From NCBI RefSeq assembly GCF_025024155.1, contig NW_026251709.1:806001-870000 (forward strand): a DNA stretch of 64,000 nucleotides, written 5' to 3'. Each line of letters begins with the position of its first letter. The stretch's first letter is position 1. Source of the stretch: Gamsiella multidivaricata (Eukaryota; Mortierellomycota; Mortierellomycetes; Mortierellales; Mortierellaceae). The notes beneath the pieces are model-generated. The model saw only the letters and a program-made list of their open reading frames with translations, was not told where the DNA came from and did not search any database. Positions 48,437 through 57,972 of the stretch are shown piece after piece. The translations under genes were made by a program, and so were the position numbers.

Positions 48437-49215
48437 GTTCAATAGCGCGATTCCCCCGGTCAGCCACTTTGCAACAACAGTAAGAACTGGAGAAATCTGC
48501 AAAAGGAAACGCTTGTTGAGCTTGGGAGGAGGTAGCGAGGAAGCAGGTGTGTGAAGGAGAGGAGAGACAATGAATATGAGATACGAGTTGCTCTTGCTTC
48601 TTGGTGCAAGGAACGGATACTGTACTCAGGAGGAGAACAAGTGAAAGAACGAAAGGAAGAAGAAGAGCGAGATGAAAAAGAGATGAAGAACGGCATTTGA
48701 AAGGCTTCTTAAACAGATAACACACGCTCCTTACAATAACACGCGACCAAGAGCTGAGCTCCTTGGTAGAGCCATTGGGTCTAGCAACAACAAACATGCA
48801 AACCCTTTATTTGTAAGAGCTATTAGCAATCTTATTTCTTGCCAAATTGTGCTTTTTGCTTGTACCACCTACACAAAATAATTTGATCCGCATGCTATGG
48901 GTCATACGCAAGTGGCGACCTTTATTGCGTTAGCACAAGAACCAGCAACAGCAACAGCAGGAGCAGGGGTAATAAAAGTAGCCATTAGGGTGTGGAGAAA
49001 GCATGTAGAAAGTATGGAGAAACATGCAGTGCTTAGTAACATTTTTTAGTAGCAATCATCGGGATCTGTTTGAATATCTAGCTGAGTTTATTGCAATTAA
49101 AACCACCCTAGATGTGCGTGCATGTCAATTTCATTGTCATGGGAACCCATGCCTAGCAATCCAAGATTCGTTTCCGACAAAAAATGGGGTCCATCCAAAA
49201 GTCTTGAAGTTCCAA
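48437..49215. other. Intergenic region, no gene recognised
   Basis: 779 bp between two minus-strand genes. It contains the promoter of the DUF3533 gene and the 3' UTR of bL9m. Only short motifless ORFs, and a CAGCAACAGCAACAGCAGGAG simple stretch near 48940-48965. Confidence 0.45.
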
Positions 49216-50349
49216 TTAACGCCTCTCGACAACAACCTTCAGCTCGACCGACCCCAGGTCGCCCAGATCAACTCGTGCCCAAGAGTCGCCAATAGACTTG
49301 ATCTTCGTTCCATTGACTGTGACCTTATCGACAACAATACCGTGCTTCTCCTTGAGCTCCTTGATCACATCCTCAACCTGTACAGATCCGAAAATAGTTT
49401 TTGATCCAGGTAAGACCTCGTTCACAGCGCGCGGGAAGACCAGAGGAGGAAGCACCTGTAGACGGTGACGGAGTTCCTGTAACTGAATAATACGCTGCTC
49501 CTTCTTCACTGCCTGTTGAAAAACCTGTTCATGTTGTAGTGTATGTAATTGATCAAATTTCGTGTTAGAAACATAGATCATTCCAAAACCGTATGGCATC
49601 TTTGACCTGTTCTGACATAGCAAATTTTTCCATGCCTTGTTAGCCTCGTGTGCGTGCTTCATAGAGTCTTGACCAGCACTGAATGCTTGCATAACGTGTT
49701 GTGAGCTCCTGTCGATATAGTTGGCGAGTCTCATAGGATACAGCTTGTTTCTCATTCTTCCGGCTAGTTGTGTGTGCAATGAATATAAGCAAATGGTAAG
49801 TACGGCAAGAGCTTTGATTCGCTGTATTAAACTTGTCCTCGTCAGGCGCTTAGGCCGTCAAGTTATCCAGAAGACTTACGAGCAACGGTGACAACATCCC
49901 CTAGATCAACAAAGGCAATGTAGTTCAAATTAAAAACAGAGCCACATTAACGTCAATTGCCTTTAGTCCTTCGCTGAAATATCTCTTTAAAGGTCCCTGC
50001 ATTTCACTAGCGGCACACCCTCGACTATCGTAGCGGATAGACTCAATTCCTGTTCGACTCAGCATGTCGCTGTCTCCATACCTGGCTTTCCGAGTCCCTG
50101 GACGTTTGCCCTCAAGGTGACTTCAACGGACTTCTGAGACTTCCAGCGCTACCGCCGCCATAAACAAAACACAGGTATATGCAATAGGATAGATATGTTA
50201 ATATCCTTCCTGTTGAGTATTACTTAGTGCGTCCCGTTCCGGAGCTGATCTGCCTGCTCCTGAAGACTGCGTCCGAAGTGTACCTTGACGATGTGAGTGG
50301 CGGAACGGCTGACTGCCCCGGTGAGCGCTGACCTGTTGACTGAAAACAT
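49216..50349 (-). CDS. Mitochondrial large-subunit ribosomal protein bL9m
   Basis: Exons 50349-50284, 50148-50082, 49900-49880 and 49763-49216 join in phase. Exon 1 encodes a 22-residue presequence (MFSVNRSALTGAVSRSATHI) without acidic residues, rich in Arg and Ser, fitting mitochondrial import. The mature start RWKSQKSVEVTLRANVQGLG, then PGDVVTVAPGRMRNKLYPMRLA, is the bL9 N-terminal rRNA-binding domain. The C-terminal domain follows after the linker (LPPLVFPRAVNE, FGSVQVEDVIKELKE, DLGDLGSVELKVVVERR). Exon 3 is only 21 nt. In the last exon a segment of about 35 residues (roughly 49635-49530) has no bL9 likeness and is bordered by GT and AG options, so it may be a further unspliced intron. The start is 240 bp from that of the divergent frataxin gene. 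Confidence 0.85.
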
Positions 50350-50589
50350 GCTGTGAAGTGCTGGTGCTGTCTAAAAGAACGAAGTCGTTGCTGTCCTGGC
50401 AAGTAAACGAAAGTGAATAGGCTCGTTGGCGGCACACCAAGCCGAGGGGAGGGGAGGTAAACAAATCGTCCGAAACGGGTGACTGCCGCTTTCACCATTT
50501 CTTGAGCTCCTTCCGCAATAAGTGTCATGGGAACAAGACGCCCTATCGCATTTGTCGTCTTGACCCATCAACACTTTCAGGAATCAACA
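50350..50589. promoter_or_regulatory. Divergent promoter between bL9m and frataxin genes
   Basis: 240 bp separate the two chosen start codons. Both products are mitochondrial with N-terminal presequences, so shared control is plausible. No TATA box was seen. Confidence 0.5.
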
Positions 50590-51411
50590 ATGTCACCAAC
50601 AACAGCGCTCGCTCTCACAAGAGCCCTTATTTCGAGAGCCAGGCCGGGACAGCTTACGACCCGCCAACTCTCACACGCTGCCCGTTATGCCGCGCGCTTT
50701 TCTTCAACAGTCTCTGAATCACTCCTTGCCCGCACTCATATCCGTCATACCCACGGAGCCCTTCTTGTCACCAAATTGTCAACTGCCTATACCTTTTCGC
50801 GTCTCTTCAGCTCTTCAAAGCAGGAACAAGAATATGCCATCAGGTACATTTTGAATTATTTTACATTACCCAGCTGCTATCCAAGCATGTCATTCCATAT
50901 ACATGGGCAGCTCATCATATTCAACGCCTTGCTTTCAATCACAGCGAATTGTCCAACGACGATTACCACAGCGTTTCCGACGCTTGCATGAATAGGATGG
51001 TCGAATACTTCGAGGATCTGGGCGACGAGCACGAAATCCCTGGATACGATGTTGAATATCAGGTGAGTTCATGCAAAAAGGTGTGTTACTCAGCTTGTTT
51101 CCCCCACAACCTTCTGAAGGTTCTGAGAAGAACGGATCGCTGACTTTGTCTGTATTCGTTCTATAGAGCGGAGTGATGACTCTTAAGCTCGGTGATAAGG
51201 GAACATATGTGGTTAACAAGCAACCCCCAATAAACAGCTCTGGCTATCATCGCCAACCACAGGGCCTAAACGATACGACTACGATACGACACACAAAACC
51301 TGGTTCTACGGCCGCGACCATCATTCTTTAAAGTACTTGCTCGACACAGAGATCTCAGAGGCGACTGGAATTGACATTGACGTGCCGCTGGATGGTCTCG
51401 ACAATGAATAA
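50590..51411 (+). CDS. YFH1: Frataxin, interrupted by a one-base frameshift
   Basis: Exons 50590-50843, 50945-51062 and 51168-51411. The product has an Arg/Ser/Ala-rich mitochondrial presequence (ALTRALISRARPGQL...), then ELSNDDYHSVSDACMNRM, YFEDLGDEHEIPGYDVEYQ (acidic helix) and SGVMTLKLGDKGTYVVNKQ. Directly after VVNKQ the frame breaks at a run of five C (51224-51228). With the frame as given, translation runs into unrelated residues and stops about 40 codons on. The conserved remainder (NKQLWLSSPTTGPKRYD, then TWFYGR and a C-terminal helix) lies one frame away and ends in TAA at 51409-51411. Frataxin assists iron-sulfur cluster assembly in the mitochondrial matrix and is normally indispensable for respiration, so a missing C in the assembly is the likeliest cause. 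bL9m is divergent. Confidence 0.88.
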
Positions 51412-51660
51412 GCAGCAGGGCGCACGGAGATCATACATGTATAGATTATTGGAGGACAGGACAAGTGCTGGAGATAACCAATAAACACTCTTCAGTAACT
51501 GAGCGATCAAAGAAAGATGAACTGGAGTGACGAAATAGTTCGAATGGTATTATTATTTCAGGTATTTTTTGGTCCTTTCTATCAATGGTCCTCGGATGGC
51601 ATCCATGATCAAAAGCGTCGTTATTCCGTCTCCCCAGCAGTCGATCATGTCCATGCTTGT

Positions 51661-54169
51661 TTACACAACGCTATATTCTGCTGGCGTCAGGATACTTTGT
51701 TTGGAGAATGGCACATCGGAGCCGTCTGCAACCAGAGTCACAGAGATAACCTATTGGCGCAAAAAGGAGCAATTGAGCGAATGGATGAGTTAGCATACAT
51801 GGTCATTCAAAACAAAAGGATATCGGCGCTCCATGCAATTGGATACGTACATCGACATCACAGATAAGACGTTCGCTCTCAAACTGAACAGAGACAGGGA
51901 AGAAACTCTCGGTATCTTCACCCTGACAGTTGAATTCCAATGATCCTGATGGATTGGACGCATCAATCGACGACAATTGCCAGATCAGCGCGCTTTGCTG
52001 GGGATCCACAACGTATTCACCATCGGCATCGCCCACAGTTGGCCGTGCTCCTTGTCTATGGTATGCAATGCAACACATGGTTGATCATATTAATAACGGC
52101 GGCATATATGAAGCGCGTCTTACAGCACAAGAATACCAAGTAAAATATGTAAACTTACGGCAAAGGGATGATAATGTTGACGTTCTTGAACGCCATCTCC
52201 TCGTTCTCTAGCTGATATTCAATATTGACATCACTTGTGCCATCTCCTGAAGGAGATGGCCAACAGTTGACTAGCGGTGCAAAGCAAATAAAGTCGATTA
52301 GATTTTTTTTATCCAGTGTAAAAGTCGCCATATAAAATCCCCAAATGGTCGAGCATCCTTACTCGATAGAGGAATAGAGCTCTCGTCCTTGCTGATGAAT
52401 CTCCAGCGCAATACTCCTGTGGGCGTATTAAGTGGAAACTCCTTTGAAGAATCCCTGAAAGCAATCACATTTTCACTGTTGAATAGAATCTTGTTGACAT
52501 TTGGATGGGTCTAAGCAATATGTACGGTCAGGCATTAGCAACCCTTCTCCATGGTCCGATATAAATCCAAAGCGATGTGTTGAACTATCGAAGCTGATCC
52601 TCACCTTGAACTGAATGCTAGAATCCTCGAGATGACTGAGCGCAAGGCTGACCTTGGCAAAGGCAGGGTCAGAGACGCGCAGCATCAGATCACCCTTGAC
52701 TTCCATGTTCTCCAGTCCACCATCCCGATTCGCCACGACTGTGATCTTTTCTTCGATATGGACATGCACACTCTCCATGGGGAAAGTAGGCTCCGCTGGA
52801 GCAGAATAGCTGGGCTGAAGAGGGGCACGCTGCTGAACAATGGGTGCCGCCTCAACTTCTGATCGAAGGGATTCAAACAAGTCCGTGTTGTTTTGCTTGC
52901 GTCCCAGCTGCATGCCTCTAGCCTTTGTAGTAGGTGCCTTGGGCGCAGAACTATATGTACAAAAAGAAGAAATAGCATCAGTCCATAACTCTCTGGAGTA
53001 GTCTGGTCGACTTTCGTCGCTGCGATAGCACAAATCAGTGAGCCATACTTGAACTTGGATATGTTGTCATCCATGGAGGGGCTTGGTGAATCATAGCCCT
53101 GGCTTCCACCCATGCCTCCCATACCCCCCATGCCTCCCATGCCCATGCCGGATTGACCTCCAAAGCCCATGGGGCTGCTCTGGCCATATCCACCCATTCC
53201 CTGTCCGTAGGCGCCGCCCATTCCGCCCATTGCCTTCTTCTGCTCCTTCCTTTGTAGATCCAATAACTTGGCCCTCCTCTTGAGCTCCTCCTTGGCCTCA
53301 CGTTCCTTATTCTATATCACAGGTGTTCAAACAAGAAAACGTGTTAGGTGAAGACCAGGTTTCATGTCACCTTCAAACACGATCCTAGACGTTAAATCCG
53401 ACAAAGTAACCTTCTCAATCATCTCCTGGATCTTTTCTTCATGGCTCTCCATTTCAGAGATACTTGCAACCTGGGCCAGATTCACGTTCTCTCTGTATCC
53501 AAGCGAGATGATCTCGTCAAAGGAGCTCAGCAGCTCGAATGCATTCCTGTCAATCTCGCGAGCATCCGTTGGCCTGCAAACCGAGGAAACGACTCGGGAG
53601 ACCAGTTGAAGTGTGTCAATATCTGGAAGACAAAAGTGGGTAAATAGTTAATTCGATACCAATTACTCTGAGTTCGAAGTTCGATCAATATTCGTAGTCG
53701 AAACTATTCGGTCAATGGTTGGCGTTACCTTGCAAGATGTTGGATTGCTTGTTGGTGATAAGGACAACGAAAACATCCTCCAGCGGTTGGTATACATAGC
53801 GCACATTGTCTGTCTCGATTGTTGTGTGTTGCTGTCCGCTGCTGGTCAACTTTGGGAACGAGGCGATCAGGCCCTCGATTCTCGCGCGTGTCATTTCCTT
53901 AAACTGGCGCGAAATCAGAGCTGGGAAGAAAGGGGGGCCGGAGGTTAGCATCGGGAGCAAAAAAGCATTGACAGTGCAACGAGATCAGCAGCAACCAAAT
54001 GAAGAACTGGTTACCTTTGCCGCTCTTTGTACAGATAGAGACCGCAAGGACGACCTAAAGAACGTGAGGTGGTTGTGGGCGAGAGTGAGGTGATCAGCCT
54101 CAACGGTCATCAGAATGTCTACAAGTCGAAACTCGGTTCCTGAGCAGTCGTGAAGGTGGTATTTACCAT
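51661..54169 (-). CDS. RET2: Coatomer subunit delta (archain)
   Basis: Ten coding exons: 54169-54167, 54054-54015, 53920-53729, 53622-53411, 53311-53049, 52950-52605, 52510-52363, 52270-52159, 52055-51851 and 51750-51661. Their sum is 537 codons including stop, matching delta-COP. The first coding exon is only the ATG. The N-terminal longin-like domain ([50 protein letters not shown]) is followed by an [15 protein letters not shown] coil, a Gly/Met-rich linker, [17 protein letters not shown], and the C-terminal mu-homology domain ([45 protein letters not shown], then [17 protein letters not shown]). The protein is part of the COPI coat and acts in Golgi-to-ER retrieval. Splice sites are GT-AG throughout, one donor being GTTACT. 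Nothing is broken. Confidence 0.93.
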
Positions 54170-54842
54170 GGTGGATGCGGAGTGTAGGTTGCAGGTGAGT
54201 GGCGAGAGGAGGGAGTGTTTGCTGCAGATGCAGAGGAAGAGAGATGGGCGTTGGTGTTGATGCGAGGTCGAGATGAAGAATGGTTCGCCCGACGTGGCAG
54301 TCATCCAGACCTTGCAACGATCTGATTGCTGCCCTTACGAGCCATTTGGGCTCCTGCACGTGAATGATCGCGTCGCGTCCACTTCACGACGCGAATAAAG
54401 GGAAAATTTCCGGCAGCTCGCTGTGCCTTCGTTCTTCTGTGTATGCTGTACATGTACAATGAAAAGAGACCATGCTCGCCCTTGTCGACCGACCACAGTA
54501 AAATACTCGAGATGTAGGGTCATATTCTTATCGTCATCTGGGAATTGTGCGTAGTCTGCTGTCGTATCCATAGATACCAGTGCTGCCGCCGGCGTCTCTT
54601 TTGATTTTCTTTTAATATGCGCACATGTGCCAAAGTCCCACCTTTAGTCTGTGGGCTGACGCTGCAAGGGAGCACGTTGGCATGGGAGTGTCGGTCAAGT
54701 GCGCGACAGTAGCCCAGAATAATGATAGGATTTAGAGTTGAGCCTGGAAATACATCTTCTTTCTCGCGCTACCAAAAACGCTTCACCATCATTTTTTTCT
54801 TTCGTCGTGCCTCTTCCTTTTCGCCCTTCTCAAGAAGCCAGG
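54170..54842. other. Intergenic region, no gene recognised
   Basis: 673 bp between coatomer delta and the F-box remnant, which are divergently oriented. Short ORFs only; a T-rich stretch near 54790-54820 precedes the F-box start. Confidence 0.45.
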
Positions 54843-55990
54843 ATGTTCGGCGCTTTGATATTCGACAACCTTTTGATCCTGAGCCTGCTATGCGAGCATC
54901 TCTCCGTCAACGACCTATATTCCTGCTGCAAAGTCAACAAAGCATGGAACACCGTCAGCTTAGCCTATCTGTGGAAGTCCGTCAAGATTGTCACGCCCGA
55001 ACCTCGATGCGAGTGGCCACCTAGACCGAAAATGCAGCCTATCCTTCAGAACGCTCCACGCATACGGTCGCTCGATATTGCCAATACTCGAGTCCTGGAC
55101 AAAATATTTGATCCGGTCTACACACCACCCTCGCCCTCGGATGATCCACCTGTCGTCTACACCACCGCCTGCACTCGTCTCGAATCCTTGACCTGCACAA
55201 TGATGTCCCGGGCAGAGAAGGAGAGCGACCTGGATCGATTAGATTGCCCACAGGCATTGGTGGTCTTGATTGAACAAACCCCACGCCTTGGACGACTAGA
55301 ACTCAGGAGCATGGATTTTTTCACTTGATAGAGAATACAACGCCATGCTGTTCTCGGCCATCGCAAAACATTCTTCGTTACCATGTCTCCAAATTTTGAC
55401 AGAATCAGTCATCCCCTTGAAGTCTATCAAATCACCACCCGTTCGATGCCCCAGACGCTGCGGTCACTCACTCTCAAGCTCCCGTTCGTAAAGCGGGAGT
55501 GTACCAGGAGAAAATGAAAAATGCCTTTGGCGACCACCCATCAGAATGTTTACCACCGTGGGAACTGCAGCGACCAAACTCTTTACGGAAACTACACATA
55601 ATTGGGCCGATGTTTGGGTTGGAGGGAACCGCTCTATTCCCTCTTCTCAGGAGCTGCTCCCAATTGACAGATTTTACCTGCCCCGAGATGGATCGAACCC
55701 ATGCCATGGCCCCGGGGACAGTCCTCTGTGATCAATGCCCACAGCTTGCGGCTCTATCCACCCATCGGGACTCGGATCTGTCGAGGGACCTTAAGATCCT
55801 GATCATCGAGGCCTCCCCTGCCTCGACAGCGACAACGCCTTGCCGCCTTCGGTCTGTCGGTATCTTTGGCTGGATCAGGAACAGTGACAACCGTAACACC
55901 AACCATGTCACCTTTCTCAACGTTCAGCGATCTTGAGTCTACCTTGGAGCTCCTGCGAATCCAAGATTGTGATATCGAGCACGGAAGGCC
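54843..55990 (+). pseudogene. Broken F-box/LRR gene
   Basis: The ATG at 54843 opens a recognisable F-box (FDNLLILSLLCEHLSVNDLY, then CCKVNKAWNTVSLAYLWKSV) followed by LRR-like text (QNAPRIRSLDIANTRVL, ACTRLESLTC, LIEQTPRLGRLELRSM). The frame stops at 55328. One base over it resumes (REYNAMLFSAIAKHSSLPCLQIL) and stops again. A third frame gives TMPQTLRSLTLKLP-type LRR text and then the open stretch 55499-55936 (NSLRKLHIIGPMFGLEGTALFPLL). It ends in a stop at 55936, short of the usual C-terminus, and the remaining LRR part is missing where a Crinkler-like fragment begins on the other strand. At least two frameshifts and a missing 3' part mark it as a remnant. F-box proteins normally act as SCF ubiquitin-ligase adaptors. 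Confidence 0.72.
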
Positions 55991-55991
55991 C

Positions 55992-56186
55992 TTAATTGGG
56001 CTTGGATAAAGAGAGGTCGCCTGCAGAATCTGAACCCGTCATGATGCTGTCCGTGACAACAGCCTTCTCAGTCTTAATGGGTTTCTTGAGATAGTCAACG
56101 GTACGAGTGGCCGAAATATCAACGGAGAAAGCCTCTGACGTGGTCTCTCCATCCACAACACAGAAGAGTGCAAACTTTTCGGCCAT
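55992..56186 (-). pseudogene. Truncated Crinkler (CRN)-type N-terminal domain
   Basis: A 64-residue frame starting MAEKFALFCVVDGETTSEAF, then SVDISATRTVDYLKKPIKTEK, matches the ubiquitin-like N-terminal domain of Crinkler proteins found in oomycetes and in Mucoromycota and chytrids. After PIKTEK the expected region (the D...LTLWRV-type end and the long C-terminal effector or enzymatic domain) is missing. The sequence diverges and stops within about 25 residues, abutting the end of the broken F-box gene on the opposite strand. CRN proteins act as secreted or intracellular effectors in oomycetes; in fungi their role is unclear. No signal peptide is visible. A fragment by size, although expression of a short Ubl protein cannot be excluded. 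Confidence 0.68.
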
Positions 56187-56435
56187 CTTATGTTGATTAC
56201 GAGCGTGATTGTTGGAATATTGTTTGAAGTGAGGACAACGTGCTTGAATGCGAGGTGTTGGAGGGTATGAAGCAGTTTAATGGGAAACCAAATAGGAATG
56301 AAGGGTATTGTGGGTAGGGCAAAACTATTGGTCGAGATCAATACTAACATTACCCATTTTTTATTTTACAAGGCACAATGCTGCGGTGTCCTTACTATTC
56401 CACCCACAAGTAAGGGCGAAGCCAAATTCACTTCG

Positions 56436-57972
56436 TTACACCACCATGCTGAGATTACTTGTTTTTTCTCTCATTACTCTGCTAGGCTCCACGTGCTTCC
56501 TGCGTGTTACACTTTCCAGAGCCTTCAGCGTCTTCAATATCAGAGCCTTTGCACGCCTACGGCCAGTTCTCGTCAACAGCACAAATAACAGCACAACCAT
56601 CATCACCAGCGCTAGCAAGGTCCAGTATGGGTAGAACGCTATGATCCAGCTTGCATGGTGAAACTTGCGGAACTTGCACGTCTTGTCAATAGCCAATCGC
56701 TTGCTTGGATTAATAACGGTATCACCCTCAGTGAGATCGCGTGCAACTCTGCAAAGCGCGCATCGAGCACCTTGACCATCGGGACCCCATTGCACACCAT
56801 ACTTGGCTCGACTCGTCTGCTTACTACCATCTTTGCTCAACCATTGTGTGGTCGAATTGACAGGGAACCCCGGTGCATCAATGTCCCAGGTGTCGACAAA
56901 CCATGGTAGCAACCGCCTCTTGTAGTCCTGATTGAACATTGCCGGTGCGTTGGTATACACTTGACGATTTTCATCCGTGTTATCGGTAGTGTGTTTTGCC
57001 CTGAATGCCAAGTACTCCTGATACGATTCATCGTCACGGTCAAGAGCCTTCAGATAATGTGCAAGCCGTTCCGGGGATCCATGGTCATCGTACTTGATAA
57101 GTGATTTCTCGCCTGGTGTGAATCTCGAGTAATCTTCAGGTCCATCCACCACAGGTACTGTTCCGGCTGCAAGCGCCCGCTCAAATTTCTCGGTCACATA
57201 GTCTTCGCAGTTGGAGTTTTCAAGTGCCAGATAAAACTTGTAGTGCGAGACCAGTTCTTCATCCGTCATCTCTGTCACACCATCCTTTTTTTTTGGCCAC
57301 GCCCTGTTGGGCATGCATTTACCGTAAATGTCCACATCGATGTACTTTTTGAGCTGATTGACCATGAAGTGCCGTCCATTGTTAGCCTTGCAATTGCTTA
57401 CGATCCACGCGACTGGTGCCAAGGGCTTGCTGTCTTGTTCGTGAAAGCCATGCTTGCGGAACTGATTCTTTTCTGGCAGAGTGTGCAGTGGTGGCCGGCT
57501 GACAAGGTTAATCAAAGCTTGTGGGTTCGAGCGTCCAGACGTGAAGTATGTTGCGATAAAGTCCGACCCAAAGTGGTACGTGAACTGGTAAGCAAACAGA
57601 GAGATATATTTCTGCTGGTACGCAAATGGCTGCGGTCTCTCGGCTAAGGCCAGCGCACAAGATGCAATCAGGATGAGTTAGAATGAGTTAGAGTGTATGT
57701 CCAACCGCCTCAATTGAAGGGGCGCACACACAAAACTTGCCTGTATTTAGCACCCACGACTTTTTGCTGTCGTGCACATCCTGCAATGGCGGTAGGTCCC
57801 TGGGGTTCCAATCATGGAAGACAATGACCTTGGCTTCATTGTACTTGCTGCGATCCAGGGTATGCCGGCAGGTGTAGGGTAGGCCACAGTCGTCTGTCAT
57901 CATGCCTTCGTACCGGTCGGTATCGAACCACTTTGTCCACCAGATGATCGGGTATTCCTTTTTGACTGACAT
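56436..57972 (-). CDS. GT10-family alpha-fucosyltransferase with C-terminal membrane segment
   Basis: Exons 57972-57741 and 57643-56436 give 479 residues. The GT10 signature is clear: YKFYLALENSNCEDYVTEKF, then ALAAGTVPVVDGPEDYSRF and the PGEKSLIKYDD region. The first exon carries YPIIWWTKWF and EAKVIVFHDW, and after the splice come RPQPFAYQQKYISLFAYQ and YFTSGRSN. The family transfers L-fucose from GDP-fucose, usually alpha-1,3, to glycans. The intron donor is GC (AATACAG, then GCAAGT) and is the only one that keeps phase 1. Animal and plant members are type II Golgi proteins with an N-terminal anchor, but here the chain starts MSVKKEYPIIWW without one. A single membrane segment (YWTLLALVMMVVLLFVLL) followed by Arg/Lys lies at the C-terminus. 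Either an upstream exon is missed or the topology is unusual. Confidence 0.85.
57644..57740 (-). other. GC-AG intron in the fucosyltransferase gene
   Basis: On the minus strand the donor reads ACAG followed by GCAAGT and the acceptor CCTTAG. Joining gives WVLNTAERPQPFAYQ in continuous frame. The alternative GT sites nearby do not restore phase. Confidence 0.7.

Noticed and set aside
52240..52261. Perfect 22-bp hairpin GCCATCTCCT-GA-AGGAGATGGC
   Set aside because: Lies inside a conserved coding exon of coatomer delta (encoding PSPSGDG), so it is probably incidental rather than a terminator or regulatory RNA.
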